Source: Aldersonia sp036524855
GTDB lineage: Bacteria > Actinomycetota > Actinomycetes > Mycobacteriales > Mycobacteriaceae
Direction: 5' to 3'
DNA: 64,000 nt
Assembly: GCA_036524855.1 (NCBI GenBank)
Contig: DATDBL010000133.1
Location: 4,554 to 68,553 of the forward strand
The notes under the pieces are model-generated. The model was not told the DNA's origin. It saw only the letters and a list, made by a program, of their open reading frames with translations, and did no database searches. Positions within the stretch are counted from its first letter, which is position 1; the number at the start of each line of letters is the position of its first letter. This document shows, piece after piece, positions 49,834 to 57,817 of the stretch. Made by a program: the position numbers and the translations under genes.

Positions 49834-50574
49834 ATGCCGGGGGAAGACAAATACAGCGCCGCCGTCGTCGAAGACCTCGTAGTGCATCGGGGCCGACAAC
49901 CCGTACTGCGTGGGTTGACCTTCCGCGTCGAACCGGGCAGCGTGACCGGCTTGCTGGGCCCGAGTGGCTGCGGCAAGACAACGCTGATCCGATCGATCGT
50001 GGGTGTGCAACGGATCCGCTCGGGCACCGTGACGGTGCTCGGCGAACCCGCCGGGTCGCCCCGGCTGCGGCGCGAGGTCGGCTATGTCACGCAGTCGCCG
50101 TCGGTGTACGAGGACCTGACGATCCGGCAGAACGTGCGATACTTCGGCGCGGTCTACGGCGCAACCGCGCGCGCCGCCGACGCGACGATCGAGGCGGTTG
50201 GACTGGCCGAGCTGTCGACCGCACTCGTTGGCCGGCTCTCCGGTGGCCAGCGGGCGCGGGTGTCGCTGGCCTGCGCGCTGGTCGGCGACCCCACCATGCT
50301 CGTGCTCGACGAACCGACCGTCGGACTCGACCCGGTGCTGCGGCGCGACCTGTGGCAGCGGTTCCACACGCTCGCCGCGGGCGGCACCACGCTGATCGTC
50401 TCGAGTCACGTCATGGACGAGGCGCGGCGCTGCGACCGGCTGCTTTTGTTGCGCGAGGGCGAACTGCTCTGCGACGACACGCCGGCGAACGTGGCGGAGT
50501 CGATGGGTACCGACAGCCTCGACGAGGCGTTTCTGCGGATGGTGCTCAGCGCCGAGGAGGAGGTGGCGCGATGA
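49834..50574 (+). CDS. ABC transporter ATP-binding protein (exporter)
   Basis: A 246-aa ATPase. Walker A is LLGPSGCGKTTLIRSIVGVQ, the signature is VGRLSGGQRARVSLACALVG, Walker B is MLVLDEPTVGLDP and the switch His is in IVSSHVMDEARRC. Together with the following ABC-2 permease it forms a DrrAB-type exporter. The ATG at 49834 (MPGEDKYSAAVVEDL) is preferred; a TTG at 49810 would add eight residues. It overlaps the permease start (ATGA). Confidence 0.92.
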   Translation: MPGEDKYSAAVVEDLVVHRGRQPVLRGLTFRVEPGSVTGLLGPSGCGKTTLIRSIVGVQRIRSGTVTVLGEPAGSPRLRREVGYVTQSPSVYEDLTIRQNVRYFGAVYGATARAADATIEAVGLAELSTALVGRLSGGQRARVSLACALVGDPTMLVLDEPTVGLDPVLRRDLWQRFHTLAAGGTTLIVSSHVMDEARRCDRLLLLREGELLCDDTPANVAESMGTDSLDEAFLRMVLSAEEEVAR

Positions 50575-51311
50575 TGTCGTTTCGATTGACCCTGCGCACG
50601 GCGGGGCGGGTGCTGATGCAGCTGCGCCACGACCGGCGCACCATGGGTCTGATGCTGGTCGTGCCCAGCGTGTTGCTGACGCTGCTCAAGTTCGTCTTCG
50701 ACGGCCGCTCCGACGTCTTCAACCAGCTCGGCCTGTTGTTGCTGGGCATCTTCCCGTACACCTCGATGTTCCTGGTGACCAGCGTGGCGATGCTGCGCGA
50801 GCGCGAAAGCGGGACGCTGGAGCGGCTGTTGAGCATGCCACTGCACAAACTCGACCTCCTGCTCGGCTACGGCCTCGCCTTCGGCGCCGTTGCGGTGGTG
50901 CAGGCGTCGGTCGCCGCCGCCGTCGCCTACCAACTGCTGGATCTACAGGTCCAGGGCCAGGTTTGGGCCGTGCTGCTGATCGTCGTGTCGACGGCGGTGC
51001 TCGGCTCGTCCACGGGCCTGCTCACCAGCGCATTCGCTCGAACCGAGTTCCAGGCACTGCAATTCGCGCCGGCCGTGATCATTCCGCAGTTGTTGCTGTG
51101 TGGGCTGATCTGGCCGCGCGAAGAGATGGCGGGGGCGCTGCAGGCGCTGAGCGACGTGGTGCCGATGCGGTACGCCGCCGAGGCGCTCGCCGAGGTCGGT
51201 ACGTATCCGCTGCCGACGAACACGATGTGGCGCGATTTCGGTGTGATCGTGGGTTTCGTCGTCGTTTTGCTCGTGCTCGGCGCGGTCACGCTGCGCCGGC
51301 GATCCGAATGA
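50571..51311 (+). CDS. ABC-2 type permease
   Basis: A 246-aa membrane protein with six hydrophobic segments from MGLMLVVPSVLLTLLKFVFD to VIVGFVVVLLVLGAVTL. The ABC-2 marks are ERESGTLERLLSMPLHKLDL and FARTEFQALQFAPAVIIPQL, then VPMRYAAEALAEVG. It exports the product of the operon, probably a lipid-like phenolic. The ATG at 50571 overlaps the ATPase stop behind GAGGAGG. Confidence 0.9.
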   Translation: MMSFRLTLRTAGRVLMQLRHDRRTMGLMLVVPSVLLTLLKFVFDGRSDVFNQLGLLLLGIFPYTSMFLVTSVAMLRERESGTLERLLSMPLHKLDLLLGYGLAFGAVAVVQASVAAAVAYQLLDLQVQGQVWAVLLIVVSTAVLGSSTGLLTSAFARTEFQALQFAPAVIIPQLLLCGLIWPREEMAGALQALSDVVPMRYAAEALAEVGTYPLPTNTMWRDFGVIVGFVVVLLVLGAVTLRRRSE

Positions 51312-51333
51312 GAGGAGAGTGGGTGTACCCACT

Positions 51334-52314
51334 ATGAACACTGTGATCGGAGTGCTGAGGCGGTTGCCGCCGGCACCGACCGCCGACGACATCACGTTCG
51401 CGCGCCGCGGTTTTCCAGTCGCCGCGAACGCGGTCAGCCGCCGCGTCGAGGAGGTGCCGCGTGCGGTGGTCGAGGGTTTCGGCTACGGCGCCGATCATGT
51501 CGATCCGGCTGCGATCGCCCGCCGGCTGGACTGGGTGGACCCGGAATGGCGCAGCCTCGCCTACGAGGGCGCGGTGGGGGCGCTGATCGTGCGGGACCTG
51601 CTGCGCGGCCGGAAATCCCACCGGGCGGTGGAGTTCGTCCGTGGGCCCGGTGCGCCGCACGCGATGATGGCCTACGTCGGGTGCGGCTTGGTGCTCTCGC
51701 GACTGCCGCGGACGCTGTGGCGTCGGGCCGTGCCGGTTTTCGACTCGGATCCGCTGCTGCCGTGGCTGCGTTGGCTCGCCGTCGACGGATATGGTTTCGA
51801 CAAGGCGTATTTCGACCCGGCACGCTGGGTGTTCGGCACCGCCGTGCCGCGGCCGTACCCGTTCGACGGGGCGCCCGAGCACTTCGGGCCGGTGTTCGAT
51901 CAGGGGGTCGGGCGGGCGCTGTGGTTCGTGTTCGGCGGCAACGCCGAACCGTTGCCGCGCACCATCGCCGCGTTCGCGCCGTCGCGGCGGGCGGACCTGT
52001 GGAGTGGGATCGGCGCGGCGATCACCTACGTCGGCGGACCCGACGCAGCGGATCTGGAACGGCTGCTCGACGCCGCGCGCGGCTACCGGCCGGAGCTGGC
52101 AGTCGGCGCGGTGAGCGCGGCGAAGGCGCGGGTGTACGCGGGCCATGTGCCGGAGACGGCGCGGGTGGGCGTCGAACTGCTGTGCGGGACAACGGTGGAG
52201 AAGGCGGCTCAGATCGCGGACGAGGCGGCCGAGGTGCCGCCGGATCCCGGGCCACCGCCGTACGTCCAGTGGCGCCGCCGGGTGGCGGCGCGATTCGCGG
52301 AGGCCGGGCGATGA
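51334..52314 (+). CDS. DUF1702 family protein
   Basis: A 326-aa protein. Segments that identify it are GVLRRLPPAPTADDITFARR, RRLDWVDPEWRSLAYEGAVG, GYGFDKAYFDPARWVFGTAV, DQGVGRALWFVFGGNAEPLP and PSRRADLWSGIGAAITYVGG. DUF1702 proteins occur in Streptomyces and relatives near natural-product genes; the activity is unknown. FDQGxGRALWF and DLWSGxGxAxxYxGG are the strongest marks. A 7-bp inverted repeat (AGTGGGT-GT-ACCCACT, 51318-51333) ends just before the ATG at 51334. An in-frame GTG at 51319 is possible. Its stop overlaps the UbiB-like start. Confidence 0.82.
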   Translation: MNTVIGVLRRLPPAPTADDITFARRGFPVAANAVSRRVEEVPRAVVEGFGYGADHVDPAAIARRLDWVDPEWRSLAYEGAVGALIVRDLLRGRKSHRAVEFVRGPGAPHAMMAYVGCGLVLSRLPRTLWRRAVPVFDSDPLLPWLRWLAVDGYGFDKAYFDPARWVFGTAVPRPYPFDGAPEHFGPVFDQGVGRALWFVFGGNAEPLPRTIAAFAPSRRADLWSGIGAAITYVGGPDAADLERLLDAARGYRPELAVGAVSAAKARVYAGHVPETARVGVELLCGTTVEKAAQIADEAAEVPPDPGPPPYVQWRRRVAARFAEAGR

Positions 52315-53645
52315 GCGGTCTCGGCAGCTTCGGTGTACGGGAGGTGTTGCGCGCCGGGCAGGTCGGCGCGGTGCTGTCGGCCGAGGTCGGCGCGGCGTCG
52401 CTGCGGTGGGTACTGCGCCGCGAGGGGGCGTGGTCGGACGCCGCCGCGGGGGCGGTGGCGTCGGGGTTCGAACGGTTGGGACCGGCGTTCGTCAAGGTCG
52501 GGCAGTTGATGGCGTCGACCGCCGAGGCATTTCCGCGACCACTCGCGGCGGCGTGCCTGCGTCTGCTCGACGACGTCGCATCGGTCCCGACGGAGCGGAT
52601 CCGCGCGGTCGTGGAGGCCGATCTCGGGGCGCCGGTGTCGAAGTTGTTTGCCTCGTTCGAGGATCGCCCGCTCGCGTCGGGGTCGGTTGCGCAGGTGCAC
52701 GCGTGCGTGCTGCCCGACGGTCGTGAGGCCGTGCTGAAGGTCCAGCGCCCCGGCATCCGGGAGGCGATGCTGACCGATCTGCGGTTGGCGTACCGGACCG
52801 CGGGCATCGCGGAACGGGTACAGCCCCGGGTGCGCACCGCGAACGCGACCGGCGTGGTGCGTGACCTGCACGCCGTCACGCTCGTCGAACTCGACTCGCT
52901 CGCCGAGGCGCGCAACCAGGCGCGGATGCGGGAGAATGTGCACACGTTCGGCGACAACGAGAACGTGATGGTGCCGGAGATCTACTGGCGCTACTGCGGC
53001 CCACGGGTGATCTGCATGGAACGCGTGTACGGCGGCCCGATCGACCGGCTCGGTCCCGTGCGGTTCGACGTCGACGGCCGGATCGAGTTGGTGCGCAGCG
53101 TCGTCAAGGTGTGGCTCGAGGCGGTGACGGTGCACGGTCTGTTCCACGGCGACGTGCACGCCGGAAACCTGTGGGTGCTCGACGACGGCCGGATGGCACT
53201 GCTGGACTTCGGGATCGTCGGGGAACTGCCCCCGGACTGGCGAGTTGCGATCCGGGACCTGTTCTGCGCCAGCGCGATCGACGGCGACTTCACCCGAATG
53301 GCGCGGTCGCTGCGGGCCGTCGGGTTCGGTGCGCAGCTCGACGTGTCCGACGAGACGATGGGTGCGCAGCTGGGCATGGTGCTCGCGCCGCTGCTCTCGA
53401 TGCGGCTGGCGGAGATGAATCTTTCGGAGCTGATCGACGCGATGCTGGAGATGGGCCGTGAGTGGGGTGCCGTCGGGCCGGAGGAGCTGATCCTGCTCGG
53501 CAAGCAACTCGGATATTTCGAGCGCTACGCTGTGGCGCTGGCACCGGACTGGGTGCTCGGCGCCGATCCGGCACTGCTGCGCAACATCGCCGACGACGAC
53601 ACGGACGAGGTCACGGGGACAGGACCGGCGCGTCCATCTTGCTGA
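52311..53645 (+). CDS. ABC1/UbiB-family atypical kinase
   Basis: A 444-aa protein kinase-like ATPase. The UbiB KxGQ motif is FVKVGQLMASTAEAFPRPLA (near residue 60), the nucleotide loop is ASGSVAQVHACVLPDGREAV with LKVQRPG, and the catalytic loop is LFHGDVHAGNLWVLDDGRM followed by LLDFGIVGELPP. UbiB proteins assist synthesis or mobilisation of isoprenoid quinones and other phenolic lipids. Presence at the end of a resorcinol-type operon suggests that it handles the hydrophobic product. The ATG overlaps the DUF1702 stop. The 3' end overlaps the convergent Mce-associated gene by 35 bases. Confidence 0.88.
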   Translation: MSGLGSFGVREVLRAGQVGAVLSAEVGAASLRWVLRREGAWSDAAAGAVASGFERLGPAFVKVGQLMASTAEAFPRPLAAACLRLLDDVASVPTERIRAVVEADLGAPVSKLFASFEDRPLASGSVAQVHACVLPDGREAVLKVQRPGIREAMLTDLRLAYRTAGIAERVQPRVRTANATGVVRDLHAVTLVELDSLAEARNQARMRENVHTFGDNENVMVPEIYWRYCGPRVICMERVYGGPIDRLGPVRFDVDGRIELVRSVVKVWLEAVTVHGLFHGDVHAGNLWVLDDGRMALLDFGIVGELPPDWRVAIRDLFCASAIDGDFTRMARSLRAVGFGAQLDVSDETMGAQLGMVLAPLLSMRLAEMNLSELIDAMLEMGREWGAVGPEELILLGKQLGYFERYAVALAPDWVLGADPALLRNIADDDTDEVTGTGPARPSC

Positions 53646-54279
53646 CCAGCCAGCGGCCGTCGACGTTCTCCATGGTCGCAACCACCGCGATCTGGCCCTT
53701 CTGCGGCTGATTCTGCGTTCCGAGGCTGGTGATCGTCTGCGTGATGGTCACCACGACCACGGCGTGATTCTCGTCGCCGGAGATGATGCCGCACTGGAAG
53801 TCGTTGCCCTGGGAGTGGACCTGCCCGGCGACCAGGGGGTCGCGCAGGGCGGCGCTGTTCGCCTCGAACTCCGTGTGCCAGTCGCCGGTGGCGCCGTCGA
53901 GAACCTTGCCGAAGAAGGTGTCGAGGTCGGTGTAGTCGTAGTCGACGAGCACCGCCGCGTACCTGCACATCTCCGTGCGGGCCGCGTTCTGGGCGTCGAG
54001 GACGTCGCGTTTGTCGGCGTAGCGCTGGTACAGCAGCGTCAACGGGACGGCGACGAACAGCAGCACCAGCAGAGCGATCGCGACGATCGAGGTGGCGACC
54101 AGCCACGGCGAGCGCTTCCGTTCGAGCGGTTCGTCGTCGCCGGCGTCGTAGGCAGGTTCTTCAGCCGGCGTTTCGGCGTCGTCGGCGGGGGTGTCGTCGG
54201 CGGGGGCGTCCTCGGGGGCCTCCGCCGGGTTCGGGACCTTCTTGTCGAACTTCTTGGTCGGCTCGTCGTGATCTGCCAT
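53611..54279 (-). CDS. Mce-associated membrane protein
   Basis: A 222-aa protein. A cytoplasmic acidic, Pro/Ala-rich N-terminus (residues 1-55, ADDTPADDAETPAEEPAYDA) precedes one membrane helix, LVATSIVAIALLVLLFVAVP. The outside domain contains EMCRYAAVLVDYDYTDLDTF and KVLDGATGDWHTEFEANSAA, typical of Mas proteins that support Mce lipid importers. It lies about 2.4 kb downstream of mceF on the same strand, separated by three genes of mixed orientation. It has its own start, ATG 54279. Confidence 0.8.
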   Translation of the reverse strand: MADHDEPTKKFDKKVPNPAEAPEDAPADDTPADDAETPAEEPAYDAGDDEPLERKRSPWLVATSIVAIALLVLLFVAVPLTLLYQRYADKRDVLDAQNAARTEMCRYAAVLVDYDYTDLDTFFGKVLDGATGDWHTEFEANSAALRDPLVAGQVHSQGNDFQCGIISGDENHAVVVVTITQTITSLGTQNQPQKGQIAVVATMENVDGRWLVSKMDAPVLSP

Positions 54280-54492
54280 GTACCTACTCTTCGTTCTGTG
54301 CGTCTACCCGCGAGTATGCCCGCCTCGGCGCCGTCAGCCACCCCCGGACCGTGCCGAGAGCGCAGTTGTTGTCGCAAATCGCGAGTAGCAGCGCCAAGAA
54401 GTGCGCACTGGCCGGTAGCGACGAGTGGGCCTGCGGGGGATCGCGTGGACGACGGTCCGCGGCGTGGTCACTTTGGCACGTACAGTCGGGTT

Positions 54493-54930
54493 GTGCCGAA
54501 TTCGGGCTGGCCGCAGGGAACACCGGGGGAACTGCGCCTGCCGTCGGGACGGTCGGTGCGTGGTCGCGGGTTGCGCCGCGGCGTGCCGGACGGCCCGTCG
54601 CCCGAGTTCGGGCTGTATCTGATGTCGCATACGCCGCCGCCGGTCGCGTGGGAGAGCACCTGGGTCCGCTGGCCCGACTTCTGGGTGCCGCGCGACCGGC
54701 CGTTCGCGGCGACGGCGTTGCGCGAGGCGTGGAAGCGATCGGAAACCGAGCGCGTCGAGATCGCGTGCCGCGGCGGGATCGGCCGGACCGGCACCGCGCT
54801 GGCGTGCCTGGCCGTGCTCGACGGACTCTCTCCCGGCGACAGCGTCGAGTACGTGCGGCAGAACTACGGACGGCGTGCGGTGGAGACGCCGGGGCAGCGC
54901 CGGTTCGTTGTGTGGTTCGCTACGGGGTGA
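54493..54930 (+). CDS. Small protein-tyrosine-phosphatase-like protein
   Basis: A 145-aa protein with the CX5R phosphatase loop ACRGGIGRTGTALACLA (Cys near residue 98, Arg near 104). It has the usual general-acid region upstream (WVRWPDFWVPRD, with an Asp in W-P-D). The fold is compact, like actinobacterial dual-specificity phosphatases. Substrates are unknown. The GTG start at 54493 (VPNSGWPQGTPGELRL) is the best in frame. The stop overlaps the convergent secreted-protein gene by 11 bases. Confidence 0.8.
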   Translation: MPNSGWPQGTPGELRLPSGRSVRGRGLRRGVPDGPSPEFGLYLMSHTPPPVAWESTWVRWPDFWVPRDRPFAATALREAWKRSETERVEIACRGGIGRTGTALACLAVLDGLSPGDSVEYVRQNYGRRAVETPGQRRFVVWFATG

Positions 54931-55315
54931 CGTAGAACGTGCCAACGCTGGGGGTGCCGAAGACGTCGACCAGGTCGCGCGGGCGCGGGGTCACGACGAC
55001 GACCACCTGGCCGGCACCGGTAATGACCGCGTGTCGATCGGGTGAAGTGTCGTTGACGACGCCGGACGAGCCGGTCGAGAGGTTGACCCACCGGACGTCG
55101 CCGTATCCGGTCGGTGGCGCCGCAATCCGACCGTGTCCGTGCTGGACGACGGAGTTGAATACCGCGGCACCACGGGTCAACGGCCACCCGACGATGGTCC
55201 CGGGCACCTGCAGCGTCGTCGCGTTGTCCAGCGGCGGAGTGTCGGCGGTCGCCGGCGCTGCAAACCCGACCGACACCACCGCGGCTATCCCGACCACGAC
55301 GCGGACTCTGTTCAT
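54920..55315 (-). CDS. Small secreted protein
   Basis: A 131-aa exported protein. The signal peptide MNRVRVVVGIAAVVSVGFAA ends near PATADT. The mature part reads PLDNATTLQVPGTIVGWPLT, WVNLSTGSSGVVNDTSPDRH and VVVVTPRPRDLVDVFGTPSV, mostly beta strands. It has no cysteine pair. The function is unknown. The ATG at 55315 starts directly before the signal peptide. Confidence 0.65.
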   Translation of the reverse strand: MNRVRVVVGIAAVVSVGFAAPATADTPPLDNATTLQVPGTIVGWPLTRGAAVFNSVVQHGHGRIAAPPTGYGDVRWVNLSTGSSGVVNDTSPDRHAVITGAGQVVVVVTPRPRDLVDVFGTPSVGTFYVTP

Positions 55316-55487
55316 CCTGTGACTCCCCTCGTTGCCTGCACGAACGTCAGGATCGGACCTCTTTTCGTTACCGAGGGAACAGCCGGCGCCTCGCCGGTGC
55401 TGGGGTCTCGGGCTACGACGGCGGCTAGCATATATGGCCGGTCGGCGCGGGCCGGCCACCATCCAGCCGACGAGACGGGTGTTCTGT

Positions 55488-56564
55488 GTGACACGGACCT
55501 ATCGCATCGCTGTTGTTCCCGGCGACGGCATCGGCACCGAGGTCGTCCCCGAGGGCTTGCGTGTGCTCGAGGCGGCCGCCGTGGCGTTCGGCTTTCGGGT
55601 CTCCTGTGAGCACTTCGAGTTCCCGTCCGCGCAGTACTACGTGCGGCACGGGTCGATGCTGCCGCAGGACTGGTTCGGCGTGCTCGAGGGGTTCGACGCG
55701 ATCTTCTTCGGGGCGGTCGGATGGCCCGACGTCGTACCCGACCACGTCTCGCTCTGGGGTAGCCTGCTGCAATTCCGGCGCGGCTTCGACCAGTACGTCA
55801 ACCTGCGGCCGGTGAAGCTGATGGCAGGCGTGAAAAGCCCACTGGCCGAACGCAAGCCGGGTGACGTCGACTTCGTCGTGGTTCGTGAGAACACCGAGGG
55901 TGAGTACTCCGACGCCGGCGGGCGGCTGTTCGAGGGCACCGACCGGGAGGTCGTGCTGCAGGAGACGGTGATGACGTGCGTCGGCGTCGACCGGATTCTG
56001 AAGTACGCCTTCGAGATTGCGTCGGGTCGGCCGGAACGGCACGTGACGTCGGCAACGAAGAGCAACGGCATCTCGATCATCATGCCGTACTGGGACGAAC
56101 GCGTCGAGGCGATGGCAGCGCAGCACCCGGACGTGCGAGTGGACAAGTACCACATCGACATTCTCGCGGCGAACTTCGTGCTGCACCCCGACCGCTTCGA
56201 CGTGGTGGTCGCGAGCAACCTGTTCGGCGACATCCTGTCCGACCTCGGCCCCGCGTGCACGGGCACCATCGGCATCGCGCCGAGCGCGAACATCAACCCG
56301 GAGCGCCGGTTCCCGAGCCTGTTCGAACCGGTGCACGGGTCGGCGCCCGACATCGCGGGACACGGAGTGGCCAATCCGATCGGCCAGATCTGGAGCGGTT
56401 CGCTGATGCTCGACCACCTCGGCGAGGCCGCGGCCGCCGCCGCGATCATGCGGGCCGTCGGGGCGACGCTTGCCGGTGAGCGGGCGGTGCTGACGCCGGA
56501 TCTCGGCGGTGTGGGGACGACGGGGTCGCTGGGTGAGGCCGTGGCGGCGGTGCTGTCGCGCTGA
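55488..56564 (+). CDS. Tartrate/isocitrate dehydrogenase-family enzyme
   Basis: A 358-aa NAD-dependent beta-hydroxyacid oxidative decarboxylase. Features: YRIAVVPGDGIGTEVVPEGL (N-terminal), VRENTEGEYSDAGGRLFEGT (substrate loop), VTSATKSNGISIIMPYWDER, VASNLFGDILSDLGPACTGT (metal-binding Asp) and EPVHGSAPDIAGHGVANPIG. The wide substrate loop with Tyr-Ser points to tartrate dehydrogenase/D-malate dehydrogenase rather than isocitrate or isopropylmalate enzymes. The GTG start at 55488 fits the first strand. It converges with mceF. Confidence 0.88.
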   Translation: MTRTYRIAVVPGDGIGTEVVPEGLRVLEAAAVAFGFRVSCEHFEFPSAQYYVRHGSMLPQDWFGVLEGFDAIFFGAVGWPDVVPDHVSLWGSLLQFRRGFDQYVNLRPVKLMAGVKSPLAERKPGDVDFVVVRENTEGEYSDAGGRLFEGTDREVVLQETVMTCVGVDRILKYAFEIASGRPERHVTSATKSNGISIIMPYWDERVEAMAAQHPDVRVDKYHIDILAANFVLHPDRFDVVVASNLFGDILSDLGPACTGTIGIAPSANINPERRFPSLFEPVHGSAPDIAGHGVANPIGQIWSGSLMLDHLGEAAAAAAIMRAVGATLAGERAVLTPDLGGVGTTGSLGEAVAAVLSR

Positions 56565-56656
56565 CGCGGCACGCGTTCTGCACATACCGCGCACGTTCCA
56601 GCGCGAGCGGGGCGACGAAAGGCGTGCGGCGTCGACCACGGCCGCGCGACGGCGGG

Positions 56657-57817
56657 CTACGGCGGCGGGAGCGGGGTGGAGCGCTCGTTGGGGTCGACGC
56701 CGGGCGGGATGGTGGCGCCGTTGTTGGGGACGTCGGGGCGGGGGGCGTTGGCGGAGCCTCGGACCTGCTGGGTCGGGTCGTCAGTGGTGCAGTAGTTCCA
56801 CAGCCGCGTGGTGCCGTCGCCGACGTGGGCGGGGGACACCGGGATGGTGTCGTAGTCGCAGACCGGGCGCGGCACGATGTCGAGGAGGGTATGGAACTCG
56901 TTGTCCCAGGCCGGAATACCGGTCGCGACGATGCCGTCGCGCACGGACGGGAAGAATACCGCGAGCGCGCTGGTCCGCAGCCGAGCCGATTCCGCGATCA
57001 CGACGAAGTTGGTGAGCAGGTTGGTGATCGGGTCGGCGGTGTCGTTCACCACCCCACCGAGCGTGGCCAACTGCCCCGGACCGAGGTCGAGGAAGCGGCG
57101 GACCTCCGCGTCGGCGGCCGCGAACTGATCGAACAGCACCCCCGAACTGCTCGTCAGCGTCTGCAGATCGGGCTGGATCTGAGCGGTGGTCGCCGCGATC
57201 GTGCGCAGGTTCGTGATCAGGCTCGTGGTCTGTGGCAGGAGCGAATCCAGGCCCGCCATCGTCAGGCTCACCCCGTCGATCACGCTCTTCAGCTGGTCCG
57301 GGCCGCCACCGAGGGCGGTGTCGAGTTCGTCGAGGATCACCGCGAACTTCTCCGGATCCACCTGGCTGATCAACGCGCTCGTGTTGTCGAGTGCGGTCGA
57401 CAACGGCACCGGTGTCTGCACCTGGTTCGAGTCGACGGTAGCCCCGTCGGTGAGATAGGGCTCCTCGTCGCTGTTGGGCCGGAAGTCCATGTACTGCTCG
57501 CCCGCCGCCGAGAGCGCTTGGACCGCAACGGTTCCGCCCGCCGGGATCTGCACGTCGGAGTCGATCTTCGCGACCGCCGCGACGCCGGTCCCGGTCAGGG
57601 TGATCGACTCGACGCTGCCCACCCGGTAGCCGCGCAGGGTGACGTCGTTGTTCGGTTGCAGGCCACCGGAGGTCCCCATGATCACCGTGACCTGGTAGGT
57701 GCGCTCCAGCGGGTCGACCCGCATGATCGACACCAGCAGGTAACCCGCGCCGAGGAGAAACACCAGCACCAGCGCGAGATTCGCGAGCAGCACTTTGTGC
57801 ATGCGGACCCAGCTCAT
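56657..57817 (-). CDS. mceF: MceF, lipid-importer subunit
   Basis: A 386-aa Mce protein. One N-terminal membrane helix (KVLLANLALVLVFLLGAGYL) and the MCE domain (LQPNNDVTLRGYRVGSVESI, residues 50-120) are followed by a long helical region and a Pro/Asn-rich C-terminus (NAPRPDVPNNGATIPPGVDP). Mce subunits assemble a periplasm-spanning tube for lipid or steroid import. It is the last gene of the operon; it shares one base with mceE. Confidence 0.92.
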   Translation of the reverse strand: MSWVRMHKVLLANLALVLVFLLGAGYLLVSIMRVDPLERTYQVTVIMGTSGGLQPNNDVTLRGYRVGSVESITLTGTGVAAVAKIDSDVQIPAGGTVAVQALSAAGEQYMDFRPNSDEEPYLTDGATVDSNQVQTPVPLSTALDNTSALISQVDPEKFAVILDELDTALGGGPDQLKSVIDGVSLTMAGLDSLLPQTTSLITNLRTIAATTAQIQPDLQTLTSSSGVLFDQFAAADAEVRRFLDLGPGQLATLGGVVNDTADPITNLLTNFVVIAESARLRTSALAVFFPSVRDGIVATGIPAWDNEFHTLLDIVPRPVCDYDTIPVSPAHVGDGTTRLWNYCTTDDPTQQVRGSANAPRPDVPNNGATIPPGVDPNERSTPLPPP

